From NCBI GenBank assembly GCA_964646615.1, contig CAZYEV010000014.1, positions 1-64,000 on the forward strand: DNA of 64,000 bases, written 5' to 3'. This stretch comes from M3007 sp964646615 (GTDB taxonomy: Bacteria; Bacteroidota; Bacteroidia; Chitinophagales; Saprospiraceae). Both the position numbers and the translations under genes were made by a program. Within the stretch, counting starts at the first letter, position 1. Each line of letters starts with the position of its first letter. This document shows positions 32,530 to 41,582 of the stretch, piece after piece. Below the pieces are notes generated by a model. That model ran no database searches, was not told the DNA's origin, and saw only the letters and a program-made list of their open reading frames with translations.

Positions 32530-33768
32530 TTAGATTAAATCGCGCAAGACGACGACTTTTTTCAGCCGCTCGCCGCCACGCTGGATGGTCAGGCGGATTT
32601 TTTTGCCGGGTTTTCGCTGGAAGACGTTCATCAGGTCGCTCAGGGTGTAGAAATGCGCTGGCGTGTTGCCGATGCGCACGATCTGATCGCCCGGGCGGAT
32701 ATCGGCCTCTGCTGCCGGGGAGTCGGTCAGTACGTGCTGGACGATAAAATCGCTGAGGCGTGGCCCATGGGCCAGCACGACCATACCGCTGCGGTCATAA
32801 ACATAGGTGTTGCGGAAGTAGCGCGCGGGTTTGAGCCAGACCTGGCTGCCGTAGTAGTCCAGGATGACGTGAAAGCGGTGGAGCAGGGCGTTGCCGATGA
32901 GGCCGTCGCGCTGGTTGAGGTATTCCAGGCTTTGGGTGGTGTCCAGTTCCTGAAAGTACGTGATGATGCCCGTCTGGGTGAGTTCACCCAAAGTCAGCTG
33001 GTGTACGCGGCCGGTGAAGCCCTGCAGGAAGCCGCCTAAGCCCAGGCCGATGCTGGTCGGGATGACTTTTTCGGGCGGGCGCACTAAGGGATGCGAATTG
33101 CTGAACATGAGCAGCGGCATACCCGCGCCGGTGTCTATGAGGAGCTTCACGGAAGCGCTCACCTCAGGCGTCGGGCGCAGGGTGGTGCGCACGTACATTT
33201 TGTTTCGGGCAATCTCCACCGGTATAGAGACATAGCCGCGCTCTTTGAGGTGGAAGGACTCGCGCTCGTGCAGGGTGAGGGTCTGCCGGTCGTAGTTAAT
33301 CTGGATGATGAAGCGCGAGAAGGCATTGGCCGATAAAATGCCGTGGATAGGAATGCCGGTGAATTCCTCAAAGCGCAGGTAGTCTTCTTGCAGTACCAAA
33401 ATGTCTTCGCTTTCGGAGTAGGCTTTGCCCGGAATGTCGAAGCGCACGCGCCGTACTAAATAGGCAATTAGTGTAGTGCGCAGGTCGGAGCCGGCTACCC
33501 TGAACTCGCGTTCATAGCGCATACCGAGCAGGTCGGTTACTTCGCGCTTGGTGATGATGGTGTGTTCGGCGCCGGTGTCAAAGATGAATTTAAGTGGCAG
33601 CACCCCGCCAAATCGCACTGACAGGATGATGAAGTTGTTGGCGTACTCGAATGGGATTTCCACACTCTTCTGGTCGCCCACCAGGACATAGCCGTACTGG
33701 GCCTGTCCTCGATGGGCGGCGAAAAGCCACAGGCAGATGGCCCCCCAAATGAGCATGGCGCGCGACAT
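32530..33768 (-). CDS. Retropepsin-like aspartyl protease with PDZ domain
   Basis: A 412-residue exported protein with a signal peptide ending near HRGQAQ. Two aspartyl protease lobes are present: the first active loop is FIFDTGAEHTII near residue 67 and the second is LLIDTGAGMPLLMF near residue 215. Both DTG motifs are intact, so the protein should form an intramolecular two-lobed enzyme. The last 80 residues are a PDZ domain (TDSPAAEADIRPGDQIVRIG), which would recruit substrates. It acts in the periplasm or on the outer membrane. It begins 14 nt after the stop of the dioxygenase gene and is probably cotranscribed with it. ATG 33768 is chosen because the signal peptide starts there. Confidence 0.85.
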   Translation of the reverse strand: MSRAMLIWGAICLWLFAAHRGQAQYGYVLVGDQKSVEIPFEYANNFIILSVRFGGVLPLKFIFDTGAEHTIITKREVTDLLGMRYEREFRVAGSDLRTTLIAYLVRRVRFDIPGKAYSESEDILVLQEDYLRFEEFTGIPIHGILSANAFSRFIIQINYDRQTLTLHERESFHLKERGYVSIPVEIARNKMYVRTTLRPTPEVSASVKLLIDTGAGMPLLMFSNSHPLVRPPEKVIPTSIGLGLGGFLQGFTGRVHQLTLGELTQTGIITYFQELDTTQSLEYLNQRDGLIGNALLHRFHVILDYYGSQVWLKPARYFRNTYVYDRSGMVVLAHGPRLSDFIVQHVLTDSPAAEADIRPGDQIVRIGNTPAHFYTLSDLMNVFQRKPGKKIRLTIQRGGERLKKVVVLRDLI

Positions 33769-33782
33769 AGCAGTGTAAGAGG

Positions 33783-34760
33783 TCAGGGTTTGATAATGGC
33801 CGGGCGTTGCGAAATTTCGTGATAGCAAAAGACCCCCTGGGCGTAATAGTGGCAAACGATGCTTCGGCGGGTAGCACCCGGTCGGGCAATGGGGCTGCCG
33901 CCGTGCAGGAGGTTGGCGTGCCAGATGAGTACATCGCCGCGCCGGGCCAGGTGCAATTTCTTTTGCAGACCGTGCTTCCGGATGAGCGCCTCGATGTGGT
34001 CTTCGTAGCGGCGATTGCTGTGTCGGCCTATGGTCAGGCGCGTATTGCCCGAAGGATAGTCAGCCGTCGTTACGTAGGGTAGCCGGTGGCTGCCGGGGTA
34101 GTAAAACAGCGGGCCGCTGTCTTCGTTGCAATCTTCTAAGGCTGTCCAGGTGGCGATGAGGTAACCTGGTGGCGCTGTGGTCATGTGGATGGAGTCAGAG
34201 TGGGCGCGCTGTTCGCTGCCCTGCACAAAGCTGAGCGACTGAAAAGGCAAAGCGGGCTTGCCCAAAAGGAAAGACAGCAGCCGCAACAGCTCCGGACGGC
34301 GGAAGAAGCGCTCGTTGGCCAGCGCACTTTTTTCGTGGATGTTGAAAATCTTGCGGCCGGTGTAGTTGAAGCCGACCTGTCCGCTGCCCAGCAGGCGATC
34401 CACTTCGGCGTTGAGGGCATTGGTTTCCTCGGGCGTATAAAAGCCCTCCAGCACGCAGTAACCTTCGCGCACGAACTGGCGCGCCGCTTGCTGCCAGGCG
34501 GCAGGTAACTTGCCGAAGTCGGGATGGCTTTCTAAGCGCGCCAACGCATCGGGCTGGTCCAGCCAGGGCAGGTCAGTTGGTGGAATATCTTTGAAATCGG
34601 CGCTGCCAATGGGCGCCAGCACGCTCTTGCGTATGCCTAAGCGCCAATAGTGCTGGCGGTTGGGCTTCAAATAGCGGTAGTTCAAGGCATTGTTCAACAC
34701 ATAAACCGCCTTCAGGCTGCGCAAAAAACCGCGATATCGCTCAAAAAGTCGTTGAAGCAT
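33783..34760 (-). CDS. Phytanoyl-CoA dioxygenase (PhyH) family protein
   Basis: A 325-residue Fe(II)/2-oxoglutarate-dependent dioxygenase. The metal triad is seen as HSDSIH (His and Asp, near residue 205) and the distal histidine in NLLHGGSP near 295; the arginine of GATRRSIVCHY is placed to bind 2-oxoglutarate. The PhyH core GYCVLEGFYTPEETNALNAEV is clear. Bacterial members hydroxylate diverse small molecules, so the substrate is open. ATG 34760 is preferred over an upstream in-frame start because the promoter box and hairpin at 34800-34838 lie between. It is followed directly by the aspartyl protease gene. Confidence 0.87.
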   Translation of the reverse strand: MLQRLFERYRGFLRSLKAVYVLNNALNYRYLKPNRQHYWRLGIRKSVLAPIGSADFKDIPPTDLPWLDQPDALARLESHPDFGKLPAAWQQAARQFVREGYCVLEGFYTPEETNALNAEVDRLLGSGQVGFNYTGRKIFNIHEKSALANERFFRRPELLRLLSFLLGKPALPFQSLSFVQGSEQRAHSDSIHMTTAPPGYLIATWTALEDCNEDSGPLFYYPGSHRLPYVTTADYPSGNTRLTIGRHSNRRYEDHIEALIRKHGLQKKLHLARRGDVLIWHANLLHGGSPIARPGATRRSIVCHYYAQGVFCYHEISQRPAIIKP

Positions 34761-34799
34761 GGAATACGTCGGAAGATTGGTTTCACGCCCTAAAACAAA

Positions 34800-34838
34800 G
34801 CCGGAATGTAAAGGTATGCGCATCCTCTACATTCCGGC
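34800..34838 (-). terminator. Terminator of the response regulator gene, overlapping the next promoter
   Basis: GCCGGAATGTA (34800-34810) and TACATTCCGGC (34828-34838) form a perfect 11-bp stem. In minus-strand transcription it is followed by TTTGTTTT, a good terminator tail. The promoter box at 34809-34816 for the dioxygenase gene lies inside the hairpin. Confidence 0.8.
34809..34816 (-). promoter_or_regulatory. -7-like box of the dioxygenase-protease operon
   Basis: TACCTTTA on the minus strand, one mismatch to TAnnTTTG, 48 nt before ATG 34760 and inside the terminator hairpin. Confidence 0.4.
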
Positions 34839-34862
34839 GAATGGTCGCAGTGCCTGCGTTTT

Positions 34863-35591
34863 TTACTGAGCCATATCGCGCACTAAAAGCTGGAAGCCGT
34901 TGCCGTGGATGTTGACAATTTCAATAGCGGGGTCTTTCGACAGGTATTTGCGCAGTTTGGTGATGAACACATCCATTGAACGGGCCGTAAAGTAGTTGTC
35001 TTCGCGCCAGATTTTGATGAGCGCTTCCGAGCGCGGCATGACGTCGTTCATGTATTTGCAAAACATGCGCAACAGCTCCGACTCTTTCGGGCTGAGTTTC
35101 CACTGGTTTTCTTCGCCCGGCAACGCATCGGTGTAGGTCAGGAGGCGCAGGGGGTAATTGAAGTGGTATTTACCGATGATAAATTCCTTCTGCTCGTCGC
35201 GCGGGTCGGGTGCCTTGCGCGTGCGCTTGAGCACGGCCTGGATGCGCAAGAGCAGCTCTTCGGAATTGAAGGGCTTGACGATGTAGTCGTCGGCGCCGAT
35301 TTTAAAGCCTTGCAGAACGTCTTCTTTGAGCGCTTTGGCCGTCAGGAAGATAATGGGAGTTTCGCGGTTGCGCTCGCGTATCTCCCGCGCCAGGGTGAAG
35401 CCGTCTTTGCGCGGCATCATCACATCGAGGACGCACAGGTCGTAATCGTCCTTTTTGAAGCGCTCCCAGCCGATCATGCCATCCACGGCCAGATGGACTT
35501 CGTAGCCGTTCATTTCTAAGTAAGACCGAAGGACGTCGCCAAAGTTCAGGTCGTCTTCTACGAGCAGGATTTTGTACTTTGCGTCTGACAT
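34863..35591 (-). CDS. OmpR-family response regulator, RprY-like
   Basis: A 242-residue regulator with a receiver and a winged-helix DNA-binding domain. In the receiver, acidic VEDD is at 11-14, the phospho-acceptor is Asp56 in CVLDVMMP, the switch threonine is in IFLTAKA, and the lysine is in VKPF. The effector domain carries WKLSPKESELLRMFCKYMNDVMPRSEAL and the recognition region FTARSMDVFITKLRKYL. This wording is typical of RprY and other Bacteroidota regulators. No histidine kinase gene is adjacent, so it is an orphan here; RprY has a partner RprX in Bacteroides. Its targets cannot be told from the sequence. Confidence 0.9.
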   Translation of the reverse strand: MSDAKYKILLVEDDLNFGDVLRSYLEMNGYEVHLAVDGMIGWERFKKDDYDLCVLDVMMPRKDGFTLAREIRERNRETPIIFLTAKALKEDVLQGFKIGADDYIVKPFNSEELLLRIQAVLKRTRKAPDPRDEQKEFIIGKYHFNYPLRLLTYTDALPGEENQWKLSPKESELLRMFCKYMNDVMPRSEALIKIWREDNYFTARSMDVFITKLRKYLSKDPAIEIVNIHGNGFQLLVRDMAQ

Positions 35592-35752
35592 AAAGAACCG
35601 GTTTGTTGCTTGTTGTTGGCGTGTTGAATGGATGAGTGGTTGATTAAAGTCTGAAGGCGCAACGTTCGGGCGCTATAACGCACGGCCTTCTGGATACAGT
35701 ATTTGAGCGAAGCGCTTCCTTGCATCTCGTCGTCGAAGCCGTTGGGGCGTTG

Positions 35753-35760
35753 TACTTTAG
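35753..35760 (+). promoter_or_regulatory. -7-like box of the TMTC-like gene; near-leaderless
   Basis: TACTTTAG, one mismatch to TAnnTTTG, with eight bases to ATG 35769. The same variant box precedes the M14 peptidase gene at 48491. Confidence 0.45.
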
Positions 35761-35768
35761 CGCCCGTT

Positions 35769-37754
35769 ATGGCAAAACCTGCGCGCAAACCTGCAGCCCG
35801 TTCAAGGGCTGTACCCGCGGCGGTCAACCTTCCGCCGCCCGTTTTGGCCGCGTCTGTTCCGGCTTTTTTTCAAAACGCTACGCTGCAAAGCGTCCTGCTT
35901 TTTGCCTTTGCTCTGCTGCTGTATGCCAACACGCTGACGCATGGCTTTGTGCAGGACGACGCTATTGTCATCACGGACAACATGTTCACAACACAGGGCG
36001 TCCGAGGCATTCCGGGCATCCTGACGAAGGACACGTTTTTTGGCTTTTTCAAAGTGGAGGGCAAGGAGACGCTGGTGTCGGGTGGGCGCTATCGTCCGCT
36101 GACGCTGGTGGTGTTTGCCCTGATGTACGAGGTTTTTGGGCCAAAGCCTTTTGCCTATCATTTGCTGGCGGTGCTGCTGTTTGCTGCTACATGCGTGCTG
36201 CTGTATCGGGTGTTGTTGCTGTTGTTGCGCGGCTGGGAGGCCGGGCGTGCGCAGGCGCCGCTGGTGGCCTGGATAGCGGCCTTGCTGTTTGCAGCGCACC
36301 CGATCCACACCGAGGTGGTGGCCAACATCAAGGGCTGCGACGAGATTGTGGCGCTCTTGGGTAGCCTGGGCGCTCTGTGGCTGACGCTTCGTTACGCCGA
36401 TACGGGCCGCTGGATGTGGGCGGTGCTGGCAGGCGTGGTGTTTTTTCTGGCCTGCCTTTCTAAGGAGAATTCGGCCACTTTCGTGGCTGTCATTCCGCTG
36501 GCGCTGTGGTATTTCCGAGGGCTAAAGGCCGGCGCTGCTCTTCGTGCTACGCTGCCGGTGTGGATAGGTTTTGCGGTGTTTTTCGTCCTGCGCGGCGCCA
36601 TTCTGAACTGGAAATTTGGCGGCACGCCCCTGGAGCTGATGAACAACCCGTTCCTCAAAATTGAGGGCGACCGCTGGGTGCCGTTTTCGGCAGCGGAGAA
36701 GCTGGCTACCATCCTGTTCACGTTGGGCAAATACGTGCAGCTGTTGGTGTGGCCCCATCCGCTGACGCATGACTATTACCCACGTTTTATCGGCATCAAA
36801 ACCTTTGCGGATGTGGCGGTTTTGGGTGCAGGCGTGCTCTATGCTCTGCTGTTGTGGTTGGCCATTCGAGGCCTGCGTCGCCGCGAGCCGGCGAGTTTTG
36901 GCATCTGGTTTTACCTGCTGACCATCAGCATTGTATCGAACTTAGTGTTTCCCATCGGCACCAACATGGGCGAGCGCTTTGCTTTCATGCCCTCGGCGGG
37001 CTTTTGCCTGGCGGTGGCAGTGTTGTTGATGCGCCTGCCGAATTGGAAGGTGTCCGTAGGGGTGGCATCGGTAATAGCGGTGATTTTCTCCGCGCTTACG
37101 CTGCTGCGTAATCCAGTGTGGGCGAGCAACGAGCGGCTCTTCTTTACGGATGCGAAAACCTCCATCAATAGCGCTAAAATCAATAACGCTTGCGGAGGTG
37201 TGCTGTTTGAAAAAGCTGTAGCCGAGCAGGACTCGGCAAAGCGCGATGCGTTATTCCGGCAATCGCTCGAGTACGCCAATCGGGCGTTGAGCATTTATCC
37301 TAACTACAAGGATGCCGTGGTTACGCGGGCCGGCTGCCGGTTTTACCTCGGAGACTACGACGGCGCGGTGGAAGACTACCGCCTGGCGGTGGCGCTCTCC
37401 AACCAGGACGAGCGCGTGCGCACCAACCTGGCACTGGCGCTGCGCGAAACGGGCAAGTATTACGGCGAGAAACGCGGCGACTTAGCCAAAGCCCTGCAAT
37501 ACCTGCGCGAGTCCTGGCAGATACGCCCCGACGACCCCGAGACGGCGCGCCTGTTGGGCGTGGCGCATGGGGTGCAAGGGCAGGCGCAGGAAGCACTCCG
37601 GTGGTTTCAAAAAGCCGTGGAGCTGGCGCCCAATAACGCCAGCTACCTCTTCGACCTGGGCACGGCCTACTATCTTGCTGGAGATAAAGTCCAGGGCGAA
37701 GCCTATCGCAAACGCGCCGTGGAACTCGACCCAGGAGTCATCCGGCAAAAGTGA
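35769..37754 (+). CDS. TMTC-like GT-C glycosyltransferase with C-terminal TPR repeats
   Basis: A 661-residue membrane enzyme. An N-terminal basic, proline-rich tail leads into about 10 to 11 membrane segments up to residue 465. The first loop carries the acidic motif VQDDAIVI after HGF, as expected for the catalytic base of GT-C enzymes that use lipid-linked sugars, and ACLSKENSATF and AAHPIHTEVVANIKG match the TMTC/DUF1736 class. From about 500 onward there are four to five TPR units (SLEYANRALSIYPNYKDAVV, WFQKAVELAPNNASYLFDLG). Eukaryotic TMTC proteins O-mannosylate cadherins; here the likely role is O-glycosylation of periplasmic or surface proteins. Donor and acceptor are unknown. Confidence 0.85.
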   Translation: MAKPARKPAARSRAVPAAVNLPPPVLAASVPAFFQNATLQSVLLFAFALLLYANTLTHGFVQDDAIVITDNMFTTQGVRGIPGILTKDTFFGFFKVEGKETLVSGGRYRPLTLVVFALMYEVFGPKPFAYHLLAVLLFAATCVLLYRVLLLLLRGWEAGRAQAPLVAWIAALLFAAHPIHTEVVANIKGCDEIVALLGSLGALWLTLRYADTGRWMWAVLAGVVFFLACLSKENSATFVAVIPLALWYFRGLKAGAALRATLPVWIGFAVFFVLRGAILNWKFGGTPLELMNNPFLKIEGDRWVPFSAAEKLATILFTLGKYVQLLVWPHPLTHDYYPRFIGIKTFADVAVLGAGVLYALLLWLAIRGLRRREPASFGIWFYLLTISIVSNLVFPIGTNMGERFAFMPSAGFCLAVAVLLMRLPNWKVSVGVASVIAVIFSALTLLRNPVWASNERLFFTDAKTSINSAKINNACGGVLFEKAVAEQDSAKRDALFRQSLEYANRALSIYPNYKDAVVTRAGCRFYLGDYDGAVEDYRLAVALSNQDERVRTNLALALRETGKYYGEKRGDLAKALQYLRESWQIRPDDPETARLLGVAHGVQGQAQEALRWFQKAVELAPNNASYLFDLGTAYYLAGDKVQGEAYRKRAVELDPGVIRQK

Positions 37755-37799
37755 CCGCCTATTCTTTGGCCGTATAACATTGCCGCACCGGCATTTTTT

Positions 37800-37807
37800 T
37801 ACCTTTG
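37800..37807 (+). promoter_or_regulatory. -7 box of the Skp/OmpH gene
   Basis: TACCTTTG, 52 nt before ATG 37860. Confidence 0.6.
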
Positions 37808-37859
37808 CCGCGCCAAAGACCGCCCTGCCTTCGTTTGATGGGCTTCTGAACTGACTCTT

Positions 37860-38402
37860 ATGTTTTTCTTTCAAGCAACTGCACACATGTACCGTTTCAC
37901 TTTTTTGCTCCTTTTTTCCATGCTGCTCTCGGCGGCTACGGCCGAGGCTCAGACCTACAAATACGGCCATATCAACTTAGGAAACCTGTTGGAGGAACTG
38001 CCCCAAACCGCTGAAGCAGAGGCCAAACTGCGCGTCGTGGCGGATAGCCTCAATCGAAAGGACAGCCTCATGACGGCAGCATTCCAGGCGGCCTACCTGA
38101 AACTGAAAAAGGAATACGATGAGGGTATGCTTACGCCCATCCAGGTACAGCAGCGCCAGGCTGAATTGGAAAAGCAGCGCGACGAAATCCAGAACTTTGA
38201 AGAAGAAGCGCAGCGCATGCTGGAAGCCAAGCGCGCCGAATTGTTGGAACCTATCGTCAAGCGCGTCAACGAGGCCATTCAGGCCGTAGCCAAGCGCGAA
38301 GGCTATGCCATGATTTTTGACATCGGTTCGGGCGCATTGCTGTTTGCTATCGAGACCATTGACATTACGGCATTGGTGCGCAAAGAACTGGGCTTGCAAT
38401 AA
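37860..38402 (+). CDS. skp: OmpH/Skp periplasmic chaperone
   Basis: A 180-residue exported chaperone that holds unfolded outer-membrane proteins. A signal peptide ends near AATAEAQ; an inner ATG at 37887 would give the same mature protein. The mature N-terminus YKYGHINLGNLLEELPQTAEAEAKL matches OmpH, and the middle is a long charged coiled coil with QRQAELEKQRDEIQNFEEEAQRML (residues about 95-125). The end VNEAIQAVAKREGYAMIFD is the conserved base of the jellyfish-shaped trimer. It lies between two GT-C glycosyltransferase genes; bamA, the usual neighbour, is not here. Confidence 0.92.
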   Translation: MFFFQATAHMYRFTFLLLFSMLLSAATAEAQTYKYGHINLGNLLEELPQTAEAEAKLRVVADSLNRKDSLMTAAFQAAYLKLKKEYDEGMLTPIQVQQRQAELEKQRDEIQNFEEEAQRMLEAKRAELLEPIVKRVNEAIQAVAKREGYAMIFDIGSGALLFAIETIDITALVRKELGLQ

Positions 38403-38405
38403 AGG

Positions 38406-38427
38406 CTGCTTCGGCAGGCTGTTTTTT
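38406..38427 (+). terminator. Short UUCG hairpin with T-run after skp
   Basis: CTGC-TTCG-GCAG at 38406-38417 is followed by TTTTTT at 38422-38427. The stem is short, but the UUCG tetraloop is very stable. Confidence 0.5.
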
Positions 38428-38506
38428 CAAAACAAAAGGCAAAACAAGGCGCAGGCCATTCGCTGCGCAGGCCCAAATGGGCCGGAAATAATCTTCCTTT
38501 TTTCGC

Positions 38507-41500
38507 ATGAATACATCGTTTCAAACGCTGAATAATCTGACGGGCTGGCTGGTGTTTGCCGTTACGGCCTTAGTATTGGGCGCATCGGTAGAGCCTACGG
38601 GCAGCCTCTGGGACTGCGGCGAGTTCATCGCCGGTGCATACAAGTTGCAGGTGGTGCACCCGCCCGGAGCGCCGATCTTCCTGCTGGTGGGCCGCCTGTT
38701 TGCCTGGGTGGCCGAAACGGTGTCGGACAATCCGTCGGACATCGCCTATGCCGTCAACCTGCTGTCGGCCCTGTGCACGGCCTTTGCGGCGATGTTTATT
38801 GCCTGGAGCACCACCATTCTGGCGCGTTTGGCGCTCGTAGGGCGCGAGGGCACCCCGACGGGCGCGCAGACGATAGCCATTCTCGGCGCGGGCGTTGTGG
38901 CCGGCTTGTGCACGGCTTTCGCCACCTCGGTGTGGTTTTCGGCTGTGGAAGGTGAAGTGTACGCCATGTCCACCTTCTTCACCTGCCTGACACTGTGGGC
39001 CACCCTGAAGTGGTACCAGCTGCCGGATACGGTGGAGGCCGACCGGTGGTTGGTGTTTGCGTTTTACAGCATCGCGCTTTCCATCGGCGTGCACTTGCTC
39101 AGCCTGCTGACATTGCCTGCCCTGGCGCTGTTTTATTACTTTAAAAAGACGCCCCGCCCGACGTTTTGGGGAGCCATTGGAGCCGCTTTCGTGGGCGTTG
39201 TCTTTATCTACGTCATTCAAAAATTCATCATTGCCGGCATTCCGGCGCTGTGGGCGACGTTCGACCGCCTGTTTGTCAATGGTTTTGGCTTGCCGTTCCA
39301 CAGCGGTTTGGTAATGGTAGCGCTGATCTTCGGCGGGGCCATTTATTTGGGTTTGCGCTATGCGCACAAGACGCAAAACAGCCTGTTGCAGCGCCTCACG
39401 GTGATGATTGGCGTGGTGGTAATTGCTTACATGGCGTACGGCATGGTGGTGCTTCGGGCCAATGCCAACCCGCCCATCAACATGAACGACCCCTCCGACG
39501 CCATGCGCCTGTTGCCCTACCTCAACCGCGAGCAGTATGGCGAACGCCCGCTCTTGCGCGGCCCGCACTTCGATGCCAAGCCTATTGGGATTAAAAGCGC
39601 GCCCCGATATGGCCGCGTAGGCAAGCGCTACGAGGTGGTGGATGAAAAAATGGATTATGAGTACGCTCCGGGTAGCCAGTCGCTCTTCCCGCGTATGGGC
39701 GACTACTCGCAAGGCCGTCCGCAGCTGTACCGGCAGTGGATCAACAAACCCACTGGCGAGCCCAACTTTGTGGATAATATCAAGTTCTTCGTGCGTTACC
39801 AGCTCAACTGGATGTACCTGCGTTACTTCCTCTGGAATTTTGCCGGACGCCAAAACGGAGAACAGGGCCTGTATTCGTGGGACCCCACCTCGGGCAACTG
39901 GATAAGCGGCATTGACTTTTTAGACAAGAACCGCATTGGCAGTGTGCGCGACATGCCCGACCACATGCGGAACAACCCGGCGCGCAACACCTATTACTTC
40001 ATACCGCTCATCCTGGGGCTGATTGGGCTGTTTTTCCATTACAAACGCCGGCCGCGTGACTTTGCGGCGCTCATGGTGCTGTTCCTCATCACGGGTGTGG
40101 GCATCATCGTGTACTCCAACCAGCCGCCCAACGAGCCGCGCGAGCGCGACTACGTGCTGGTCGGCTCCATCTTCACCTTCGCCATCTGGATAGGACTGGC
40201 TGTGGCAGCGCTGTACGAGCGCCTGACGGAAGCCGTAAAACTGCCCGGCGTACCCGCAGCCGCATTGGCATTGGGGGTGTCGCTGGCGGCGCCGCTGCTC
40301 ATGGTTACTCAGAACTGGGACGACCACAGCCGCGCCCATCACTACGCCGCGCGCGATTACGCCAGCAACTTCCTCAACTCCTGTGCTCCCAACGCCATTA
40401 TCTTCACCTATGGCGACAACGACACCTACCCCCTCTGGTACTGCCAGGAAGTAGAAGGCATCCGCACCGATGTGCGTGTGGTGAACCTCTCGCTCATCGC
40501 CGTGGACTGGTACATCGAGCAGCTGCGCCGCAAAGTGAACGACTCGCCGCCCATTGACATGATCATTCCGCAAGAGCAGCTGCGCGGCTACAAGCGCGTG
40601 CAGGTGCCTTTCTTCAACCCGCGCGGCGACAACCCGGAAATGACGCTGACCGACCTGCTCAAGTTCATCGGCGAAGACCATCCGGTGCCGGCCCAGGGCG
40701 GACGCGACTTCGACTCCTATGTGCCCACCAACCGCGTGGCCATTCCGATAGACAAACAGGCCATGATTGCCAACGGCCTGCTCGACCCGAACGAACCCAA
40801 CGTGGTGGACACTATCCGCTTCAGCCTGGGCGACCGTTCGTATCTCATTAAAGACGATCTGGCCATTCTCAACGTCATCGCTGCTAACATCAACAAACGC
40901 CCCATCTACTGGGCCGTGACGGTGCGCGACGACAAGATACTGGGCCTCAACAACTACCTGCAGCTGGAAGGTCTTGCCTTGCGTTTGGTGCCCATCCAGT
41001 CACGTGGCGAAGGCGGCGCCTTTGGCAGCATCATCGGCAGCGGGCGTGTGGCTACTGACATCGCCTACGACAACATCATGAACAAATGGCGCTGGGGCAA
41101 CTTCGACAAGGTGTGCACCTACGTCAACCGCGCCTACATGCCCAGCCTGCAGACGATGCGCGTTGCCATGATCCGCGTAGCGCGCAACCTGGTGCTCGAG
41201 GGCAAAAAGGATAAAGCCGAAGCATTGGCCGACCGCTACTTCGAAGTCTTCCCGGAGTGCAACTTCCCGTACGATCAGTTTGCCGCCTACATGGCCGACA
41301 TCTACGCGCGGGTAGGGAATAAGGAAAAAGCCGCGGAGAAAATTCGGGCCATCGCTCGAACCCAGGAAGGCATCCTGCGCTTCATCAACGCGCAACCCGA
41401 GCACATCAAAAACGGCTACGAACAGGAGTTCCGCTTTGCCGCCGGCACCGGCCAGACGCTGATGACCATCGCGCAGTCCATGCAGGATACGGCACTGCTG

Positions 41501-41575
41501 GAAGAGCTGTCTAAAAAGTTTGAACCGTACGTCCCGGGACTGTCGGAATTCATGATGCCGATGCCTACGGAGTAA
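38507..41575 (+). CDS. DUF2723 (TMEM260-like) membrane O-mannosyltransferase with TPR tail
   Basis: A 1,022-residue membrane protein. The N-terminal DUF2723 core holds the signature VEPTGSLWDCGEFIAGAYKLQVVHPPGAP (residues about 28-57), with Asp-Cys-Gly-Glu at the expected catalytic position, and about 12 membrane segments up to residue 600. A periplasmic region (ARDYASNFLNSCAPNAIIFTYGDNDTYPLWY) follows, typical of Bacteroidota members. The C-terminal 200 residues are helical and TPR-like (GKKDKAEALADRYFEVFPE). The animal homologue TMEM260 is an O-mannosyltransferase, so protein O-mannosylation is the likely role. It stands 105 nt after skp and 2 kb after another TPR-bearing GT-C enzyme. Confidence 0.88.
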   Translation: MNTSFQTLNNLTGWLVFAVTALVLGASVEPTGSLWDCGEFIAGAYKLQVVHPPGAPIFLLVGRLFAWVAETVSDNPSDIAYAVNLLSALCTAFAAMFIAWSTTILARLALVGREGTPTGAQTIAILGAGVVAGLCTAFATSVWFSAVEGEVYAMSTFFTCLTLWATLKWYQLPDTVEADRWLVFAFYSIALSIGVHLLSLLTLPALALFYYFKKTPRPTFWGAIGAAFVGVVFIYVIQKFIIAGIPALWATFDRLFVNGFGLPFHSGLVMVALIFGGAIYLGLRYAHKTQNSLLQRLTVMIGVVVIAYMAYGMVVLRANANPPINMNDPSDAMRLLPYLNREQYGERPLLRGPHFDAKPIGIKSAPRYGRVGKRYEVVDEKMDYEYAPGSQSLFPRMGDYSQGRPQLYRQWINKPTGEPNFVDNIKFFVRYQLNWMYLRYFLWNFAGRQNGEQGLYSWDPTSGNWISGIDFLDKNRIGSVRDMPDHMRNNPARNTYYFIPLILGLIGLFFHYKRRPRDFAALMVLFLITGVGIIVYSNQPPNEPRERDYVLVGSIFTFAIWIGLAVAALYERLTEAVKLPGVPAAALALGVSLAAPLLMVTQNWDDHSRAHHYAARDYASNFLNSCAPNAIIFTYGDNDTYPLWYCQEVEGIRTDVRVVNLSLIAVDWYIEQLRRKVNDSPPIDMIIPQEQLRGYKRVQVPFFNPRGDNPEMTLTDLLKFIGEDHPVPAQGGRDFDSYVPTNRVAIPIDKQAMIANGLLDPNEPNVVDTIRFSLGDRSYLIKDDLAILNVIAANINKRPIYWAVTVRDDKILGLNNYLQLEGLALRLVPIQSRGEGGAFGSIIGSGRVATDIAYDNIMNKWRWGNFDKVCTYVNRAYMPSLQTMRVAMIRVARNLVLEGKKDKAEALADRYFEVFPECNFPYDQFAAYMADIYARVGNKEKAAEKIRAIARTQEGILRFINAQPEHIKNGYEQEFRFAAGTGQTLMTIAQSMQDTALLEELSKKFEPYVPGLSEFMMPMPTE

Positions 41576-41582
41576 GAAGGCC

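Noticed and set aside
38570..39853. A 427-codon open frame on the minus strand
   Set aside because: It is the mirror of the DUF2723 gene in GC-rich DNA and its product is low-complexity, rich in His, Arg and Gln with no domain.
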